Positions 26,353-35,375 of a stretch of DNA of 64,000 nucleotides are shown here, in pieces. The translations under genes and the position numbers were made by a program. Source of the DNA: Rhodoligotrophos appendicifer (GTDB lineage Bacteria; Pseudomonadota; Alphaproteobacteria; Rhizobiales; Im1); the NCBI RefSeq assembly GCF_007474605.1, contig NZ_VHKL01000010.1, forward strand, positions 1 to 64,000. The letters are read 5' to 3'. The first letter of the stretch is position 1, and every line of letters starts with the position of its first letter. Below the pieces are notes generated by a model, which saw only the letters and a program-made list of their open reading frames with translations, made no database searches and was not told where the DNA came from.

Positions 26353-28185
26353 ATGTATCACCGGGAGCTTCATCGCTTCTGCCTTCGCGCAAAGAACCAG
26401 GATAGGCCAAGCATGCAGCGCCATATCCCAAAGCATCTCATCGACTGCGTTTCCAGACATCCCGGCCCCTCCCTCGTTGATATTACAGCGAATATGCGGC
26501 CCGAATCCGAATGTATGACGCCGGACTCAATGGGAGCTCAAAAGTCAACGCGCCTGAGTTTTGTCCAGCTCCTGGCGCGGAAGATGATCGAGGGGCGTTG
26601 GAGGCTAGAAAAGGACTTGGTTTCGTTTGATGAGAGTGGGAGAGGCCGCATCATCTATCAACTCGATCTGGCGGGTTATAGGATGACGTATATCGCCCGC
26701 AGCTCCCCACCAATTTCCGCAGAGGATGCTATAGCCAATGAGAACCTAGGACGACGCGTCGGTACGAACCGCCACATTTGGGGCACCCTTTTCCTTGGCC
26801 AGGTCGGTGCCGAACGCATTGCAGAAGAGTTTCGGAGTATCGAAACGAGGGACATGGAATCTTTGCGCGCCCGGTCAGACATCATCGGATGGACACCAGG
26901 CAGCCGGAGCGCCCGGATCTTCGATGAGGTGGTTGATGCCTTGTCTTCGGGACATCAGCCCTCATTGGCTACCGTACGCAAAAGCGGATATCTCATTCGC
27001 AATGGCGGCTATATAGCGGCCGGCCGATACGGGACACTGTCTTATGAGGGGCTGCCGGATGACCATCCCCTCAAACCTCCATATATTGCCGATCTTTTTG
27101 GAATTCTGATGCTGCGCGAGGTGGGTCTGGATCTCGTAAACGGCATGGCGGCGGCCCGCAGCGCACAGGCCGCTACACTCAGCGATATTCTCGCATCTTA
27201 TTTCGGAGTCGGAAACGCCTCAGGTCTAGGGATGTGCGTAACTCTTCAGCGATGGACTCATTGGGTCTCAACATGGATGCTGGTTCGCGAATTCTGCCTC
27301 GCGCGAGCACGTTTGATGCGCATAAGCGACGACCCAAGCAAGCAAAAGCGGTTCCACGAGCTGCTGAACCGCGCAATATCATACTACGAGACGCTCACTC
27401 CAGATTCAGAAGAATTCGTCGTTCCGCACGCACAAATTGCCAGCAATTTGCGGCGAATAAAGTCGTCCATGGAGAGCTCCTCAAAACCGTTTGAGGGCAC
27501 ATTTTGGGGTGATATCGCCGATAGCGCTAAAGCTTCGTTTGACGGAGAGACAGCAGAGCTGATCAACGCTCTTCTGATCGAGCTTTTCCCGGAATTTGCC
27601 GATGACGTGGCAGAGTATATCCCTGAAGGCATGGTTTTCAGACGGGATTATTCTCCCGAATTCACAGTTCAGCAATTCCGCAGAGACTTTCTGTCTCACT
27701 ACAAATGTGAGCTGCTACAGGACCTTGGAAACTCCGATGTACGCCGGCACTTTTGGTATCACTCGGAAGACAATGGCGAGCAAAGGCGAGGAGAACGTGT
27801 TGTCGACCCGCACGAGAATTATGAATCCTTCATCGATCATCTCGGCGCTATTCAAAGGTTGGCGGCCACTTTGACGGCATATGACGACGAGACGCCGATG
27901 GCTATCGTCGTCGCCGATCATCCTGACCTCGCCTTTGTGGTTTCGCGTGTCGAGACAATGGCTCACGAGTCGTATCGAGAGATTCAAGGCAGCCTTTTGC
28001 ATAAGGACTTTACGCCTGCGAAGCTCATCCGATGGTACTTGACAGTTATCGGCCTCGACTCAACCTATCCCCTCAGTTCGCGTTGGGTGCCAGGTGTCCT
28101 CTTTCAAGGATTACCGCTTTGGAGCGAGATTGCCGCTGGGTCAAACCGCGACTGGCGACTAGCCAGCACCGCCCGTTTTTCGTGA
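26353..28185 (+). CDS. Large protein of unknown family, last gene of the transporter operon
   Basis: A 610-residue protein that I cannot place in a family. There is no signal peptide and no clear transmembrane segment, so it is probably cytoplasmic. Visible features are a charged N-terminal half with LSFVQLLARKMIEGRWRLEK, a long segment rich in tryptophan and arginine around residues 290-330 (LQRWTHWVSTWMLVREF), and an acidic middle region. The start is uncertain: 26353 is eight bases after the ATPase stop, but ATG 26413 has AGG at a better distance. Codon use looks like its neighbours. It could be the enzyme acting on the imported compound. Confidence 0.75.
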   Translation: MYHRELHRFCLRAKNQDRPSMQRHIPKHLIDCVSRHPGPSLVDITANMRPESECMTPDSMGAQKSTRLSFVQLLARKMIEGRWRLEKDLVSFDESGRGRIIYQLDLAGYRMTYIARSSPPISAEDAIANENLGRRVGTNRHIWGTLFLGQVGAERIAEEFRSIETRDMESLRARSDIIGWTPGSRSARIFDEVVDALSSGHQPSLATVRKSGYLIRNGGYIAAGRYGTLSYEGLPDDHPLKPPYIADLFGILMLREVGLDLVNGMAAARSAQAATLSDILASYFGVGNASGLGMCVTLQRWTHWVSTWMLVREFCLARARLMRISDDPSKQKRFHELLNRAISYYETLTPDSEEFVVPHAQIASNLRRIKSSMESSSKPFEGTFWGDIADSAKASFDGETAELINALLIELFPEFADDVAEYIPEGMVFRRDYSPEFTVQQFRRDFLSHYKCELLQDLGNSDVRRHFWYHSEDNGEQRRGERVVDPHENYESFIDHLGAIQRLAATLTAYDDETPMAIVVADHPDLAFVVSRVETMAHESYREIQGSLLHKDFTPAKLIRWYLTVIGLDSTYPLSSRWVPGVLFQGLPLWSEIAAGSNRDWRLASTARFS

Positions 28186-28262
28186 GCTGAAGCAAAAAAA
28201 GGTTCTTGCGGTGCAATCTGGGCGACGGCGCCCAGAGTTGCTACAGCGAGCGGATTATTCAA

Positions 28263-28440
28263 TCACCTTCGGCTACCGCCGAGGGCCTTGGTTACGCTCG
28301 CGGCGCAGCGAATAAGCAGCTCTGCTATTCGCGACTCGGTACTCTGGTCAAAACGGCTCTCTGGAATGGTCAGGCAGATGTCACCGACAACTTCACCGTG
28401 GCTGCCAAAGACGGGAGCGGCAGCGCGCGCGACAGACGAG
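28263..28440 (-). pseudogene. C-terminal fragment of an IclR-family regulator
   Basis: On the minus strand one frame reads VARAAAPVFGSHGEVVGDI, then LTIPESRFDQ, and ends AASVTKALGGSRR before the stop. This is the end of the IclR effector domain (APVF followed by a glycine-rich turn and the last helix). The DNA-binding domain and most of the effector domain are absent. The right edge, near 28440, meets an SDR fragment on the other strand. Confidence 0.65.
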
Positions 28441-28441
28441 T

Positions 28442-28597
28442 GCCGAGAGTGCGGACGAGTTCATCAAAATGGTACCGCTCGGCTACCTCGCCGAAGCTGA
28501 TAGCATCGGAAAGGCGGCACTGTTCCTGGCCTCGGACGACTCCTTTTATATAACCGGACATAACCTTGTAGTGGATGGCGGGCTTACGCTTCGTTAG
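28442..28597 (+). pseudogene. C-terminal fragment of an SDR gene
   Basis: The frame reads MVPLGYLAEADSIGKAALFL, then ASDDSFYITGHNLVVDGG and LTLR stop, which is the standard SDR C-terminus. The Rossmann and active-site parts are missing. It is not the same as the 3' end of the SDRs at 29156 and 31925. 28598-28740 shows nothing recognisable. Confidence 0.7.
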
Positions 28598-28937
28598 GTT
28601 TAAATAATCAGTATCAGTAAATATGCCTCACGCTAGAGACCAGCTTGGCGAAGAAGCTTTGGTTTATAGGCAGAACTTCTCCGCGGCCTAATGGTCCGCA
28701 CTCACCACTGAGACAGACCGAGGATCCATAATCTGCTGCTGCGGCCAAGGGGTCGGCAACCTCATCGGGTTACGCACCGGTTACGTCAGTAGAAAGACAA
28801 TTGTTCTCCAAAAATGGATCAGATTGCCAAAAGCTATTAGAAGCGCATGCCCGTGAGAGACGCGCACAATTGTAATTGGGGAAAAGAAAGCAGAACTTTG
28901 GAATCAGGGCTCTGTTTGAGATGCCCCGATCTTTACG

Positions 28938-28983
28938 CTTGCCAAGGTGGGGGTCGTGAGTTCGAATCTCATCGCCCGCTCCA
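28938..28983 (+). other. 3' fragment of tRNA-Gly(GCC), second att-like copy
   Basis: Differs from 197-242 by one base in the anticodon/variable region and keeps loop TTGCCAA, the T arm and CGCCCGCTCCA. No 5' half of a tRNA precedes it. Together with the left copy it brackets about 28.7 kb in direct orientation. Confidence 0.85.
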
Positions 28984-29013
28984 ATCTGCCGGACAGTTTG
29001 GATAACATCAAGA

Positions 29014-29036
29014 GCCGCAGAAATCCGCGGCTTTTT
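29014..29036 (+). terminator. Terminator-like hairpin after the second tRNA fragment
   Basis: GCCGCAGA, AA and TCCGCGGC followed by TTTTT. The stem matches the left copy except for one base that breaks a pair. Confidence 0.65.
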
Positions 29037-29155
29037 GCTGTGGGACATCCTGACAGTTGGGCTCGTCCAAGGGCCCAATTCAAGGTCCTCGGTCGTCCGG
29101 TTATACGTGGTTACCGACTGGTTGAGTTCCAGGCGCGCAATCGCCTTCGCTTGCA

Positions 29156-29890
29156 TTAAGTCAGGCGATAGCCACCATCGATGTCGAGCACGGTCGCCGT
29201 CGCATAGGCGTTGTCCATCAGAAACAACATGCCTTGCGCGATTTCCTCAGCCGTACCGAGACGTTTGACCGGCTGAAGTGCCGCCATGCGATCCCATGCA
29301 GCTTTGCGTTCTGCCGGAATGTTATCAGTCCCCGGCGTTGCGATGAAACCGGGCGAGATGACATTGACGCGAATTGGCGCCAGTTCGATTGCTAGCGATC
29401 TCGCCAACGCCTCAATGGCGCCCGCCGCGGCGCTGCTCCCTGAATAGCAAGGGATTGTTTTACGGGGCGACGTCTCGGACATGAGAACGATAGAGCCCGT
29501 GCGGCTCATATGCGGCGCGCCGTAGCGGACTCCATAGACCTGAGACCAAAAGCGGTTGCGAAAGACCTGCTCGAACCGGCCAGGTTCCATGTCGAGAAAA
29601 TTCACGAGCTTCGCGGAGGCCGACTTGTCGGGCGCGGAGGGCACCAACACCGTGAGATGATCGAATTGTCCGAGATCATCGAAGAGTGCCTTGACGGAAG
29701 CCTCGTCGGAGGCATCCAATGCCCTAGTCTCGACATCGCCGCCGATCTCCTCGGCAGCGCTCCTCAAACGGTCCAGTGAGCGCCCGCCGATGACCACCCG
29801 TGCGCCGAGTGCGGCCGCGCTTCTGGCAGTCGCCAAACCGATCCCGGAACTTCCACCAATAATAACGATCCTGGAACCGGAAAGCGACAT
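29156..29890 (-). CDS. SDR-family protein lacking the active-site lysine (copy 1)
   Basis: A 244-residue short-chain dehydrogenase homologue with cofactor motif GGSSGIG, but with the active-site stretch PCYSGSSAAAGAIEAL at about residue 150. The tyrosine is kept and the YxxxK lysine is serine. A close paralogue with the same change lies at 31925-32659. The C-terminus (VLDIDGGYRLT) matches the remnant at 497-545. It may be a non-classical reductase or a degenerate one. It is isolated, next to the att-like repeat, and reads toward it. Confidence 0.88.
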   Translation of the reverse strand: MSLSGSRIVIIGGSSGIGLATARSAAALGARVVIGGRSLDRLRSAAEEIGGDVETRALDASDEASVKALFDDLGQFDHLTVLVPSAPDKSASAKLVNFLDMEPGRFEQVFRNRFWSQVYGVRYGAPHMSRTGSIVLMSETSPRKTIPCYSGSSAAAGAIEALARSLAIELAPIRVNVISPGFIATPGTDNIPAERKAAWDRMAALQPVKRLGTAEEIAQGMLFLMDNAYATATVLDIDGGYRLT

Positions 29891-30197
29891 GACTGGACTC
29901 CGTGAATTGGGGTTGGTTACGCGGACTTTAGAGCACTCACCCGGCGAGGGTAGCTTCCTTAGGTCATTAGGAGGCTTTGAGTCTCATATCCGAGGCCGAA
30001 ATCGATCTAAGCCCCACCGGGAGGGGAGAGAGAGCGGCCCGAACCTTAGCATCCGCGTCTTGAGGGAGCGCCCGGGCACTCCGAAACCCTCCAAGCCCTA
30101 TCGCCGGCAATCTTCTGTCGACTGCGACACTTCTCTTGCGCGACAGCCCGTGGGAATGTTTGATTGATGGATTGCAGCACCGCGTAGGAAAGAGCTT

Positions 30198-30487
30198 TTG
30201 GAACACACGATCCGGGTTTCGATCGAGGGCGCTGCCGCATGGGTCGAGATCAATCGGCCGGGCCTGCGAAAGGCTCTCGATGCGCTCCCCATCAGCAGCT
30301 TTGCGATGTTGTGGACGAGTTCGCCCATTCGCCGGGTACATCGAGCCGGAAATGCGCTTCGACGGCGCCTTACCCCAATATAAGGACACCTTTTTGCAGC
30401 GATGATCTTCGCGAAGGATCGATGCATTATCCTCCAACCGTTCGGGCGTCTTTGGCAAAGAAACGAAACTTCGAGGGAACTGAGTGA
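30198..30487 (+). pseudogene. Internally deleted enoyl-CoA hydratase-like remnant
   Basis: The first part reads VSIEGAAAWVEINRPGLRKA then LDAL, resembling the crotonase N-terminal strands. A frame change continues as DVVDEFAHSPGTS, and the end, DDLREG followed by AKKRNFEG, resembles the crotonase C-terminus. The oxyanion and catalytic middle is missing, so it is a decayed gene. I see nothing I can support in 29891-30197 or 30488-30673. Confidence 0.45.
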
Positions 30488-30673
30488 GCGAATTTCGCGG
30501 CCCTCTGGCGGGCAACTCCATTATCTACAGTGCCGCTGAGGAGCGACCAGCGCGTGAAAAGGGTGCGGATCGTCCTTCCCTCCTCGGCGAACTGGGCAAT
30601 TCGAATTCTGAGACTGGTGCGCTGAAACTTGCCGCGGTCATCCGACGATGATCACGGACCCTGGCGCTCGCTG

Positions 30674-31921
30674 ATGCCAAGTCTTCCCTGCAGAATCATA
30701 ATTGTCGGCGCGGGGATAATCGGTGTCGTCACCGCTGCCGCTCTTCGCCGCGAAGGTCACGACGTGGTCATCATTGATCGGCTTCCGCCGGGAGAAGCCT
30801 GTTCCTTCGGCAATTCCGGCGGCATGCCCCGAAACCATTCCTTCCCGATGGCCATGCCGGGGATCGTATGGAACGTTCCTCGCTATCTCGCCGATCCCCG
30901 CGGGCCACTGGCAATCCGCTGGCAGGCCCTGCCCCGCATCGCACCGTTTCTCCTGCGCTTTCTTCGCGCGAGCGCAAAAAGTCGCTTTTTACCTATCCTC
31001 GATCACCTGACTGCGATGATGCAGCAGAGCCACGCCGATTGGACAGGGCTCATTGGGGATGCCGGTCTCGGCGTTCTTATCCGCGACGATGGCGCACTGA
31101 CGCTTTATCGCAGCAACGCAGACCGAAGTGTTGCCTGGGCAACCTGGCAACTTCTCGTCGATCGTGGCGCTGAACTTCAAACACTCGATGGCCAAGCCTT
31201 GACCGACCTCGAACCGGCGGTTCCTGCCGGCTATCACTCGGCGGTTTTTGAGCCGGACTACCGCCGCACGATCGACCCCCATGGCCTGTGCGTTGGTGTA
31301 GCGCGTCATGTCGAACGCATTGGTGGGAGGCTCAAGCGGGAAACGGTGAGCGAAATCGTTCCCACCGAAAGCAATCATGTGCTGGTCCGGACCAATCTCG
31401 GCGAACATGTCGCTGACAGGGTCGTGATCGCAGCCGGTGCCTGGTCTGGGAACTTCGCCAGACGCTTCGGCGATTGGGTGCCTCTGGAACCCGCCCGGGG
31501 CTACCACGCGACGATTACCAACTTCAGTCCCATGCCGAAGCGGCCCCTCTTCATCGCAGACAGGAAGCTGTCGCTCAATCCCATGGCAACCGGCTTGCGG
31601 ACTGGTGGCAACATTGAGTTCGCGGGCCTCGGCCAAGTGCCTGACTTCGCCAGACCGGCACGTCAGCTGGACATCGTGCGTGACCTTTACCCGAACGCTG
31701 AGGTTGGCGCCCATACGAAATGGGCGGGCGATCGTCCGATGATGCCGGACTCGCTCCCTGTCATCGGCCGTTCTCCCAGGCATCCCAACATCATCTACGC
31801 CTTCGGGCATGGCCAGTATGGGTTGGCACTCGCTGCCGTCACCGGCCGCCTCGTCGCGGAAATTGTCGGCGAGCGGCCGACCACTCTCGATATCGCCCCG
31901 TTCAAACCCGACAGATTTTAG
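30674..31921 (+). CDS. FAD-dependent amino-acid oxidase/dehydrogenase (DadA-like)
   Basis: A 415-residue DAO-family flavoprotein. The N-terminal FAD motif is IIIVGAGIIG and then VVIIDR. The middle holds the TIDPHGLCVGVARHV segment. The C-terminal PDSLPVIGRSPRHPNI and FGHGQYGLALA close the FAD site. It likely oxidises a D-amino acid or secondary amine to an imine, passing electrons to a quinone. It stands alone between two SDR paralogues and is convergent with the second. The start is uncertain between ATG 30674 and TTG 30629. Confidence 0.88.
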   Translation: MPSLPCRIIIVGAGIIGVVTAAALRREGHDVVIIDRLPPGEACSFGNSGGMPRNHSFPMAMPGIVWNVPRYLADPRGPLAIRWQALPRIAPFLLRFLRASAKSRFLPILDHLTAMMQQSHADWTGLIGDAGLGVLIRDDGALTLYRSNADRSVAWATWQLLVDRGAELQTLDGQALTDLEPAVPAGYHSAVFEPDYRRTIDPHGLCVGVARHVERIGGRLKRETVSEIVPTESNHVLVRTNLGEHVADRVVIAAGAWSGNFARRFGDWVPLEPARGYHATITNFSPMPKRPLFIADRKLSLNPMATGLRTGGNIEFAGLGQVPDFARPARQLDIVRDLYPNAEVGAHTKWAGDRPMMPDSLPVIGRSPRHPNIIYAFGHGQYGLALAAVTGRLVAEIVGERPTTLDIAPFKPDRF

Positions 31922-31924
31922 GCC

Positions 31925-32659
31925 CTAGGTCAGCCGATAGCCGCCGTCGATGTCGAGGACGCTGGCCGTTGCATAAGAATTCTCCATGAGGAAGAGCATG
32001 CCGTGCGCAATCTCCTCCGGCGTGCCCAGGCGCTTGACCGGCTGTGCCTCGGCAATCCTGTCCCACGCTGCCCGACGCTCCGTCGGAATGTGGCTGGTCC
32101 CGGGTGTTTCAATGAAACCCGGTGCAATGACGTTGACGCGGATCGGTGCCAGCTCTATGGCCAGTGATCGAGCCAGTGCCTCAATCGCCCCCGCCGCGGC
32201 ACTGCTTGCAGAATAGCGGGGAATCGTCTTACGCGGCTGGCTGCTGGACATGAGCACGATCGAGCCAGTGGGCGTCATGTGGGGTGCACCATGGCGAATG
32301 CCGTAGAGCTGTGACCAAAAGCGGTTGCGAAACACGGTCTCGAACTGGCCGACCTCCATGTGGAGGAAGTCGACAAGCCTTGTCGAGGCTGTCTTGTCCG
32401 GTGCCGATGGAACGAGAACGGCGAGATGGTCGAACTTGCCCAAGCCCTCGAACATCGCCTTCACTGCATGTTCGTCAGTGGCGTCTAAGGCATGTGTCTC
32501 CGTCTCCGCGCCGATCTCTGCCGCGGCAGTCCCGAGGCGCTCCACAGACCGGCCGCCGATGACCACCCGGGCGCCCCGAGCCGCTGCCGCCTTCGCCGTG
32601 GCAAGGCCTATGCCCGAACTGCCGCCGATGATGACGATGCGCTGACCGGCAATCGACAT
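31925..32659 (-). CDS. SDR-family protein lacking the active-site lysine (copy 2)
   Basis: A 244-residue paralogue of 29156-29890 with nearly the same sequence along its length. The cofactor motif GGSSGIG is intact and the active-site stretch is PRYSASSAAAGAIEAL, again serine instead of the catalytic lysine. It is the last gene of the minus-strand transporter run and probably uses the imported compound. The shared substitution in both copies argues for a functional subfamily rather than random decay. Confidence 0.88.
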   Translation of the reverse strand: MSIAGQRIVIIGGSSGIGLATAKAAAARGARVVIGGRSVERLGTAAAEIGAETETHALDATDEHAVKAMFEGLGKFDHLAVLVPSAPDKTASTRLVDFLHMEVGQFETVFRNRFWSQLYGIRHGAPHMTPTGSIVLMSSSQPRKTIPRYSASSAAAGAIEALARSLAIELAPIRVNVIAPGFIETPGTSHIPTERRAAWDRIAEAQPVKRLGTPEEIAHGMLFLMENSYATASVLDIDGGYRLT

Positions 32660-32682
32660 GGTACCCTCCCCAATTTCCAGCC

Positions 32683-33480
32683 CTATGCCGGCAGGCGCTC
32701 CATGCGCGCGATCTGCTGCAGAACCTCTTCCTGCACGCTGTCCCAGATTTGCGTCTTCAGTTCCAGGTAGCGCGGCGTCAGCTGTGCTGCGGCGCTCCTC
32801 GGCTTCGGCAGATCATTGTCGATGGCAACCTTCACGCGGCCAGGGCGCGAAGAAAAGACAACTATACGATCGGATAGGATCAAGGCCTCATCGATGCTGT
32901 GGGTGACGAAGATGACAGTCTTGGCGGTCTTTTCGACAATGTCGATCAACTGGTCCTGCAACAATTGACGGGTCATGGCATCGACGGCAGCGAAGGGTTC
33001 ATCCATCAGCAGGATCTCGGGATCATTAGCCAGCGACCGCGCCAGGGCTGCCCTCTGGCGCATGCCTCCTGACAGCTCGGAGGGATATGCGTTCTCGAAG
33101 CCCTCCAAGCCGACGAGCTTGATAAAGTAGCGGGCTGTCTCGCGACGCTCATCCTTGCCGACATGGCGCATCTTGAGCCCGAACTCGACATTTCTCTGAA
33201 CGGTCTTCCATGGAAAAAGCGCGTATTCCTGGAAGATCATGCCGCAGCGGGTATCAATGCCGGTGATGGGCTGGCCGTGGAGCAGAATCCGACCGGCGGT
33301 CGGGGTCTGAAACCCGGCAATGAGGCTAAGCAGAGTCGACTTGCCACATCCCGAGCTGCCCACGATGCACAGAATTTCTCCCGCGCGGACATCCATCGAC
33401 AACCCGCCCAGAGCGCGGATCGTCTCTGCGCCGCCCTCATACTCCATACTGACATTCTCGACACGGATGATGTTTGTCAA
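32683..33480 (-). CDS. ABC transporter ATP-binding protein (SsuB/TauB type)
   Basis: A 265-residue ATPase with Walker A GSSGCGKST, Q-loop FQEYALFPWKTV, signature [14 protein letters not shown], Walker [12 protein letters not shown] and VTHSIDEA. Start TTG 33480 overlaps the permease stop as TTGA and has GAGGT upstream; an upstream TTG is possible. It serves the two-permease importer encoded just before it. Confidence 0.92.
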   Translation of the reverse strand: MTNIIRVENVSMEYEGGAETIRALGGLSMDVRAGEILCIVGSSGCGKSTLLSLIAGFQTPTAGRILLHGQPITGIDTRCGMIFQEYALFPWKTVQRNVEFGLKMRHVGKDERRETARYFIKLVGLEGFENAYPSELSGGMRQRAALARSLANDPEILLMDEPFAAVDAMTRQLLQDQLIDIVEKTAKTVIFVTHSIDEALILSDRIVVFSSRPGRVKVAIDNDLPKPRSAAAQLTPRYLELKTQIWDSVQEEVLQQIARMERLPA

Positions 33481-34301
33481 ATCAACCTCACCTGTCTCTT
33501 GACACCCCGCTGCCAAGGGATGAAGCGGTGTTCGACGCTGCGGAGAATGGTGTCGAGAACGAGGACGGTGACACTGATTGCCAGCATACCGCAGATGACC
33601 TGGCTGACATTGGACCAGTCCTTGGCGTTCCAGATCAGGAAGCCCAACCCGTCATTGGCGCCGACCATTTCAGCGCTGATGATGCACGTCCACGCCAGGG
33701 CCAGTGTCACTTTCAAAGCTGAAACGATGCTCGGCAACGCTGCGGGCAGGATCACCTCCCACATGACAGCGAGCTTTGAGGCTCCAAGGTTCCGGGCCGC
33801 CCGAATGTAAAGCGGATCAACCCGAAGAGTGGCATCGGTTACGAAGACCGTCAACGGCGCCAGCGTCCCCATGAACACAATGGCATATTTTTGTTCTTCT
33901 CCGATACCGAGCCAAAGCAGGCTCAGGGGAATCCAGGCCAGCGACGGTAGCGGCCTGATGATCGAGATGATGGGTTGCACGATCCAGCGGACGACCTCCA
34001 CCGTGCCAAGCAGGATGCCCAGCGCGATACCGACCACCGCCGACAGGGCAAAGCCGACGACGACCCGAATAGCGCTGGCAAGAATGTCCGTGAGCAACGT
34101 GCCGTCACTGATCAGGGTCTTGAGTTCGGTCCAAACATGTGTCGGTGGCGGAAAGAACTCAGGATCGATGATTCCCGTCGCGGCCAGTCCCTCCCAGAGG
34201 GCGATGAAGACCAAGGCCGACACGGCGCTTATCGCGAGATAGCCGAGCCGGTCTGGGAGCCTCCATCGCTTTGCGGAATGGCCCGTCGAGGCGTCAATCA
34301 T
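33477..34301 (-). CDS. ABC transporter permease (SsuC/TauC type)
   Basis: A 274-residue membrane protein with the EAA-like loop LYIRAARNLGASKLAVMWEV and the C-terminal segment GLGFLIWNAKDWSNVS. It closely resembles the permease at 35376-36218, which points to tandem duplication within the operon. The binding-protein gene lies between the two permease genes, an unusual order. Confidence 0.91.
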   Translation of the reverse strand: MIDASTGHSAKRWRLPDRLGYLAISAVSALVFIALWEGLAATGIIDPEFFPPPTHVWTELKTLISDGTLLTDILASAIRVVVGFALSAVVGIALGILLGTVEVVRWIVQPIISIIRPLPSLAWIPLSLLWLGIGEEQKYAIVFMGTLAPLTVFVTDATLRVDPLYIRAARNLGASKLAVMWEVILPAALPSIVSALKVTLALAWTCIISAEMVGANDGLGFLIWNAKDWSNVSQVICGMLAISVTVLVLDTILRSVEHRFIPWQRGVKRQVRLI

Positions 34302-34317
34302 GTGCCTGTCCGATCGT

Positions 34318-35316
34318 TCACGGAACGATCAAGTCTTGCCGCACCCACTCTCTGAAATCAGGCTTGTTGTCGATCTTCTTGATGGTATCCGCCATGAAGT
34401 CTTCCATGGACTGCATGATTGGATATGCGCCCTTGTCGGACAGCTGGGTAGCCTGATCCTTCCAGGTGAACCGCTCGGACATGTTTTCCCAGGCCAGCCA
34501 TTCCTCCGGGGATTGCTTGCTGATCTTCGCGACGATTGCCGCCGCTTCCTGGCGGTTGTCGATGATCCATTGCTGGGCTTTCCAGTAAGCTGCCAGAAAG
34601 CGCTTCGCTGCTGCCGGATCATCCTCAACGAACTTCTTATTCATCACCAGCGTGTTGGGCGCAGGAATCTGGTGATATTTCTCCCAGTAGCCGAGGTCGG
34701 CCACGGAGGCGATCTTCTTGGCGCCGGGCACTTCTTGCAGACGCTTGTACTCCGGATACCAAGCCCCTGCGGCGTCAACAAGTCCCTGCTTCAACGCTTG
34801 TATCATCTCAGATTGCTTGAGATTGACGAGTTGGACATCCTTGTACATGTCCAAACCGGCATTCTTCAGCAGCAAGTAATCGGTGATCTCCTCCGAACCG
34901 CCGAACTGAATCGCAAGCTTCTTACCCTTGAGGTCCTGAAGGCTGTTGATCCCCTCCCGCGCCACGATCCCAGAGATATCCTGAGCCGCATCCGGTATGC
35001 CGACCCAGTAGAAGTTCTTGTTGCCCTGGCTCATGACCGCGATCATGCCCTGGGCGCCGGTCCCACCCATGACCGCATCGCCAGACGATACGACGGCCAC
35101 GCGGTCGGTCGAGCTCGCCACTTGTCGCCACGACACATCGAAACCGGCGTCTTTGAAGAAGCCTTTGTCGATTCCGATCCAGAAGGGTGCGTGAACCCCG
35201 GCCGTGGAGGATACCACCACTGCTTGTTTGAGCTCTTCCGCCTTAGTGACGGGGGCCGCGATCATCGCAGCCAACATCGCGGCTGCCATCAGAATTGTCC
35301 GACGCTTCAACATCAT
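34318..35316 (-). CDS. ABC transporter substrate-binding protein (SsuA/TauA type)
   Basis: A 332-residue periplasmic protein. The signal peptide spans residues 1 to about 26 and ends PVTKAEE. Mature motifs are APFWIGIDKGFFKDAGFDVSW and QGMIAVMSQGNKNFYWVG. ATG 35316 has GAGGGACCA upstream, and the longer frame runs toward the permease gene. The ligand is unknown. The RidA, SDR and 2-hydroxyacid dehydrogenase neighbours suggest a nitrogen-containing acid (inference). Confidence 0.9.
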   Translation of the reverse strand: MMLKRRTILMAAAMLAAMIAAPVTKAEELKQAVVVSSTAGVHAPFWIGIDKGFFKDAGFDVSWRQVASSTDRVAVVSSGDAVMGGTGAQGMIAVMSQGNKNFYWVGIPDAAQDISGIVAREGINSLQDLKGKKLAIQFGGSEEITDYLLLKNAGLDMYKDVQLVNLKQSEMIQALKQGLVDAAGAWYPEYKRLQEVPGAKKIASVADLGYWEKYHQIPAPNTLVMNKKFVEDDPAAAKRFLAAYWKAQQWIIDNRQEAAAIVAKISKQSPEEWLAWENMSERFTWKDQATQLSDKGAYPIMQSMEDFMADTIKKIDNKPDFREWVRQDLIVP

Positions 35317-35375
35317 TGGTCCCTCACTCCGTTTGTGCCATATCCGCGTCGCCACCTGCATCGGATGGCGAACTT

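Larger units (their letters stand above)
28741..29204. repeat. Right copy of the duplicated att-like segment
   Basis: Matches 1-545 in the same orientation, lacking the extra 78 bases of the left copy. It continues directly into the complete SDR gene at 29156, so this copy looks ancestral and the left one truncated. It contains the second tRNA-Gly fragment and a terminator-like hairpin. Confidence 0.9.
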
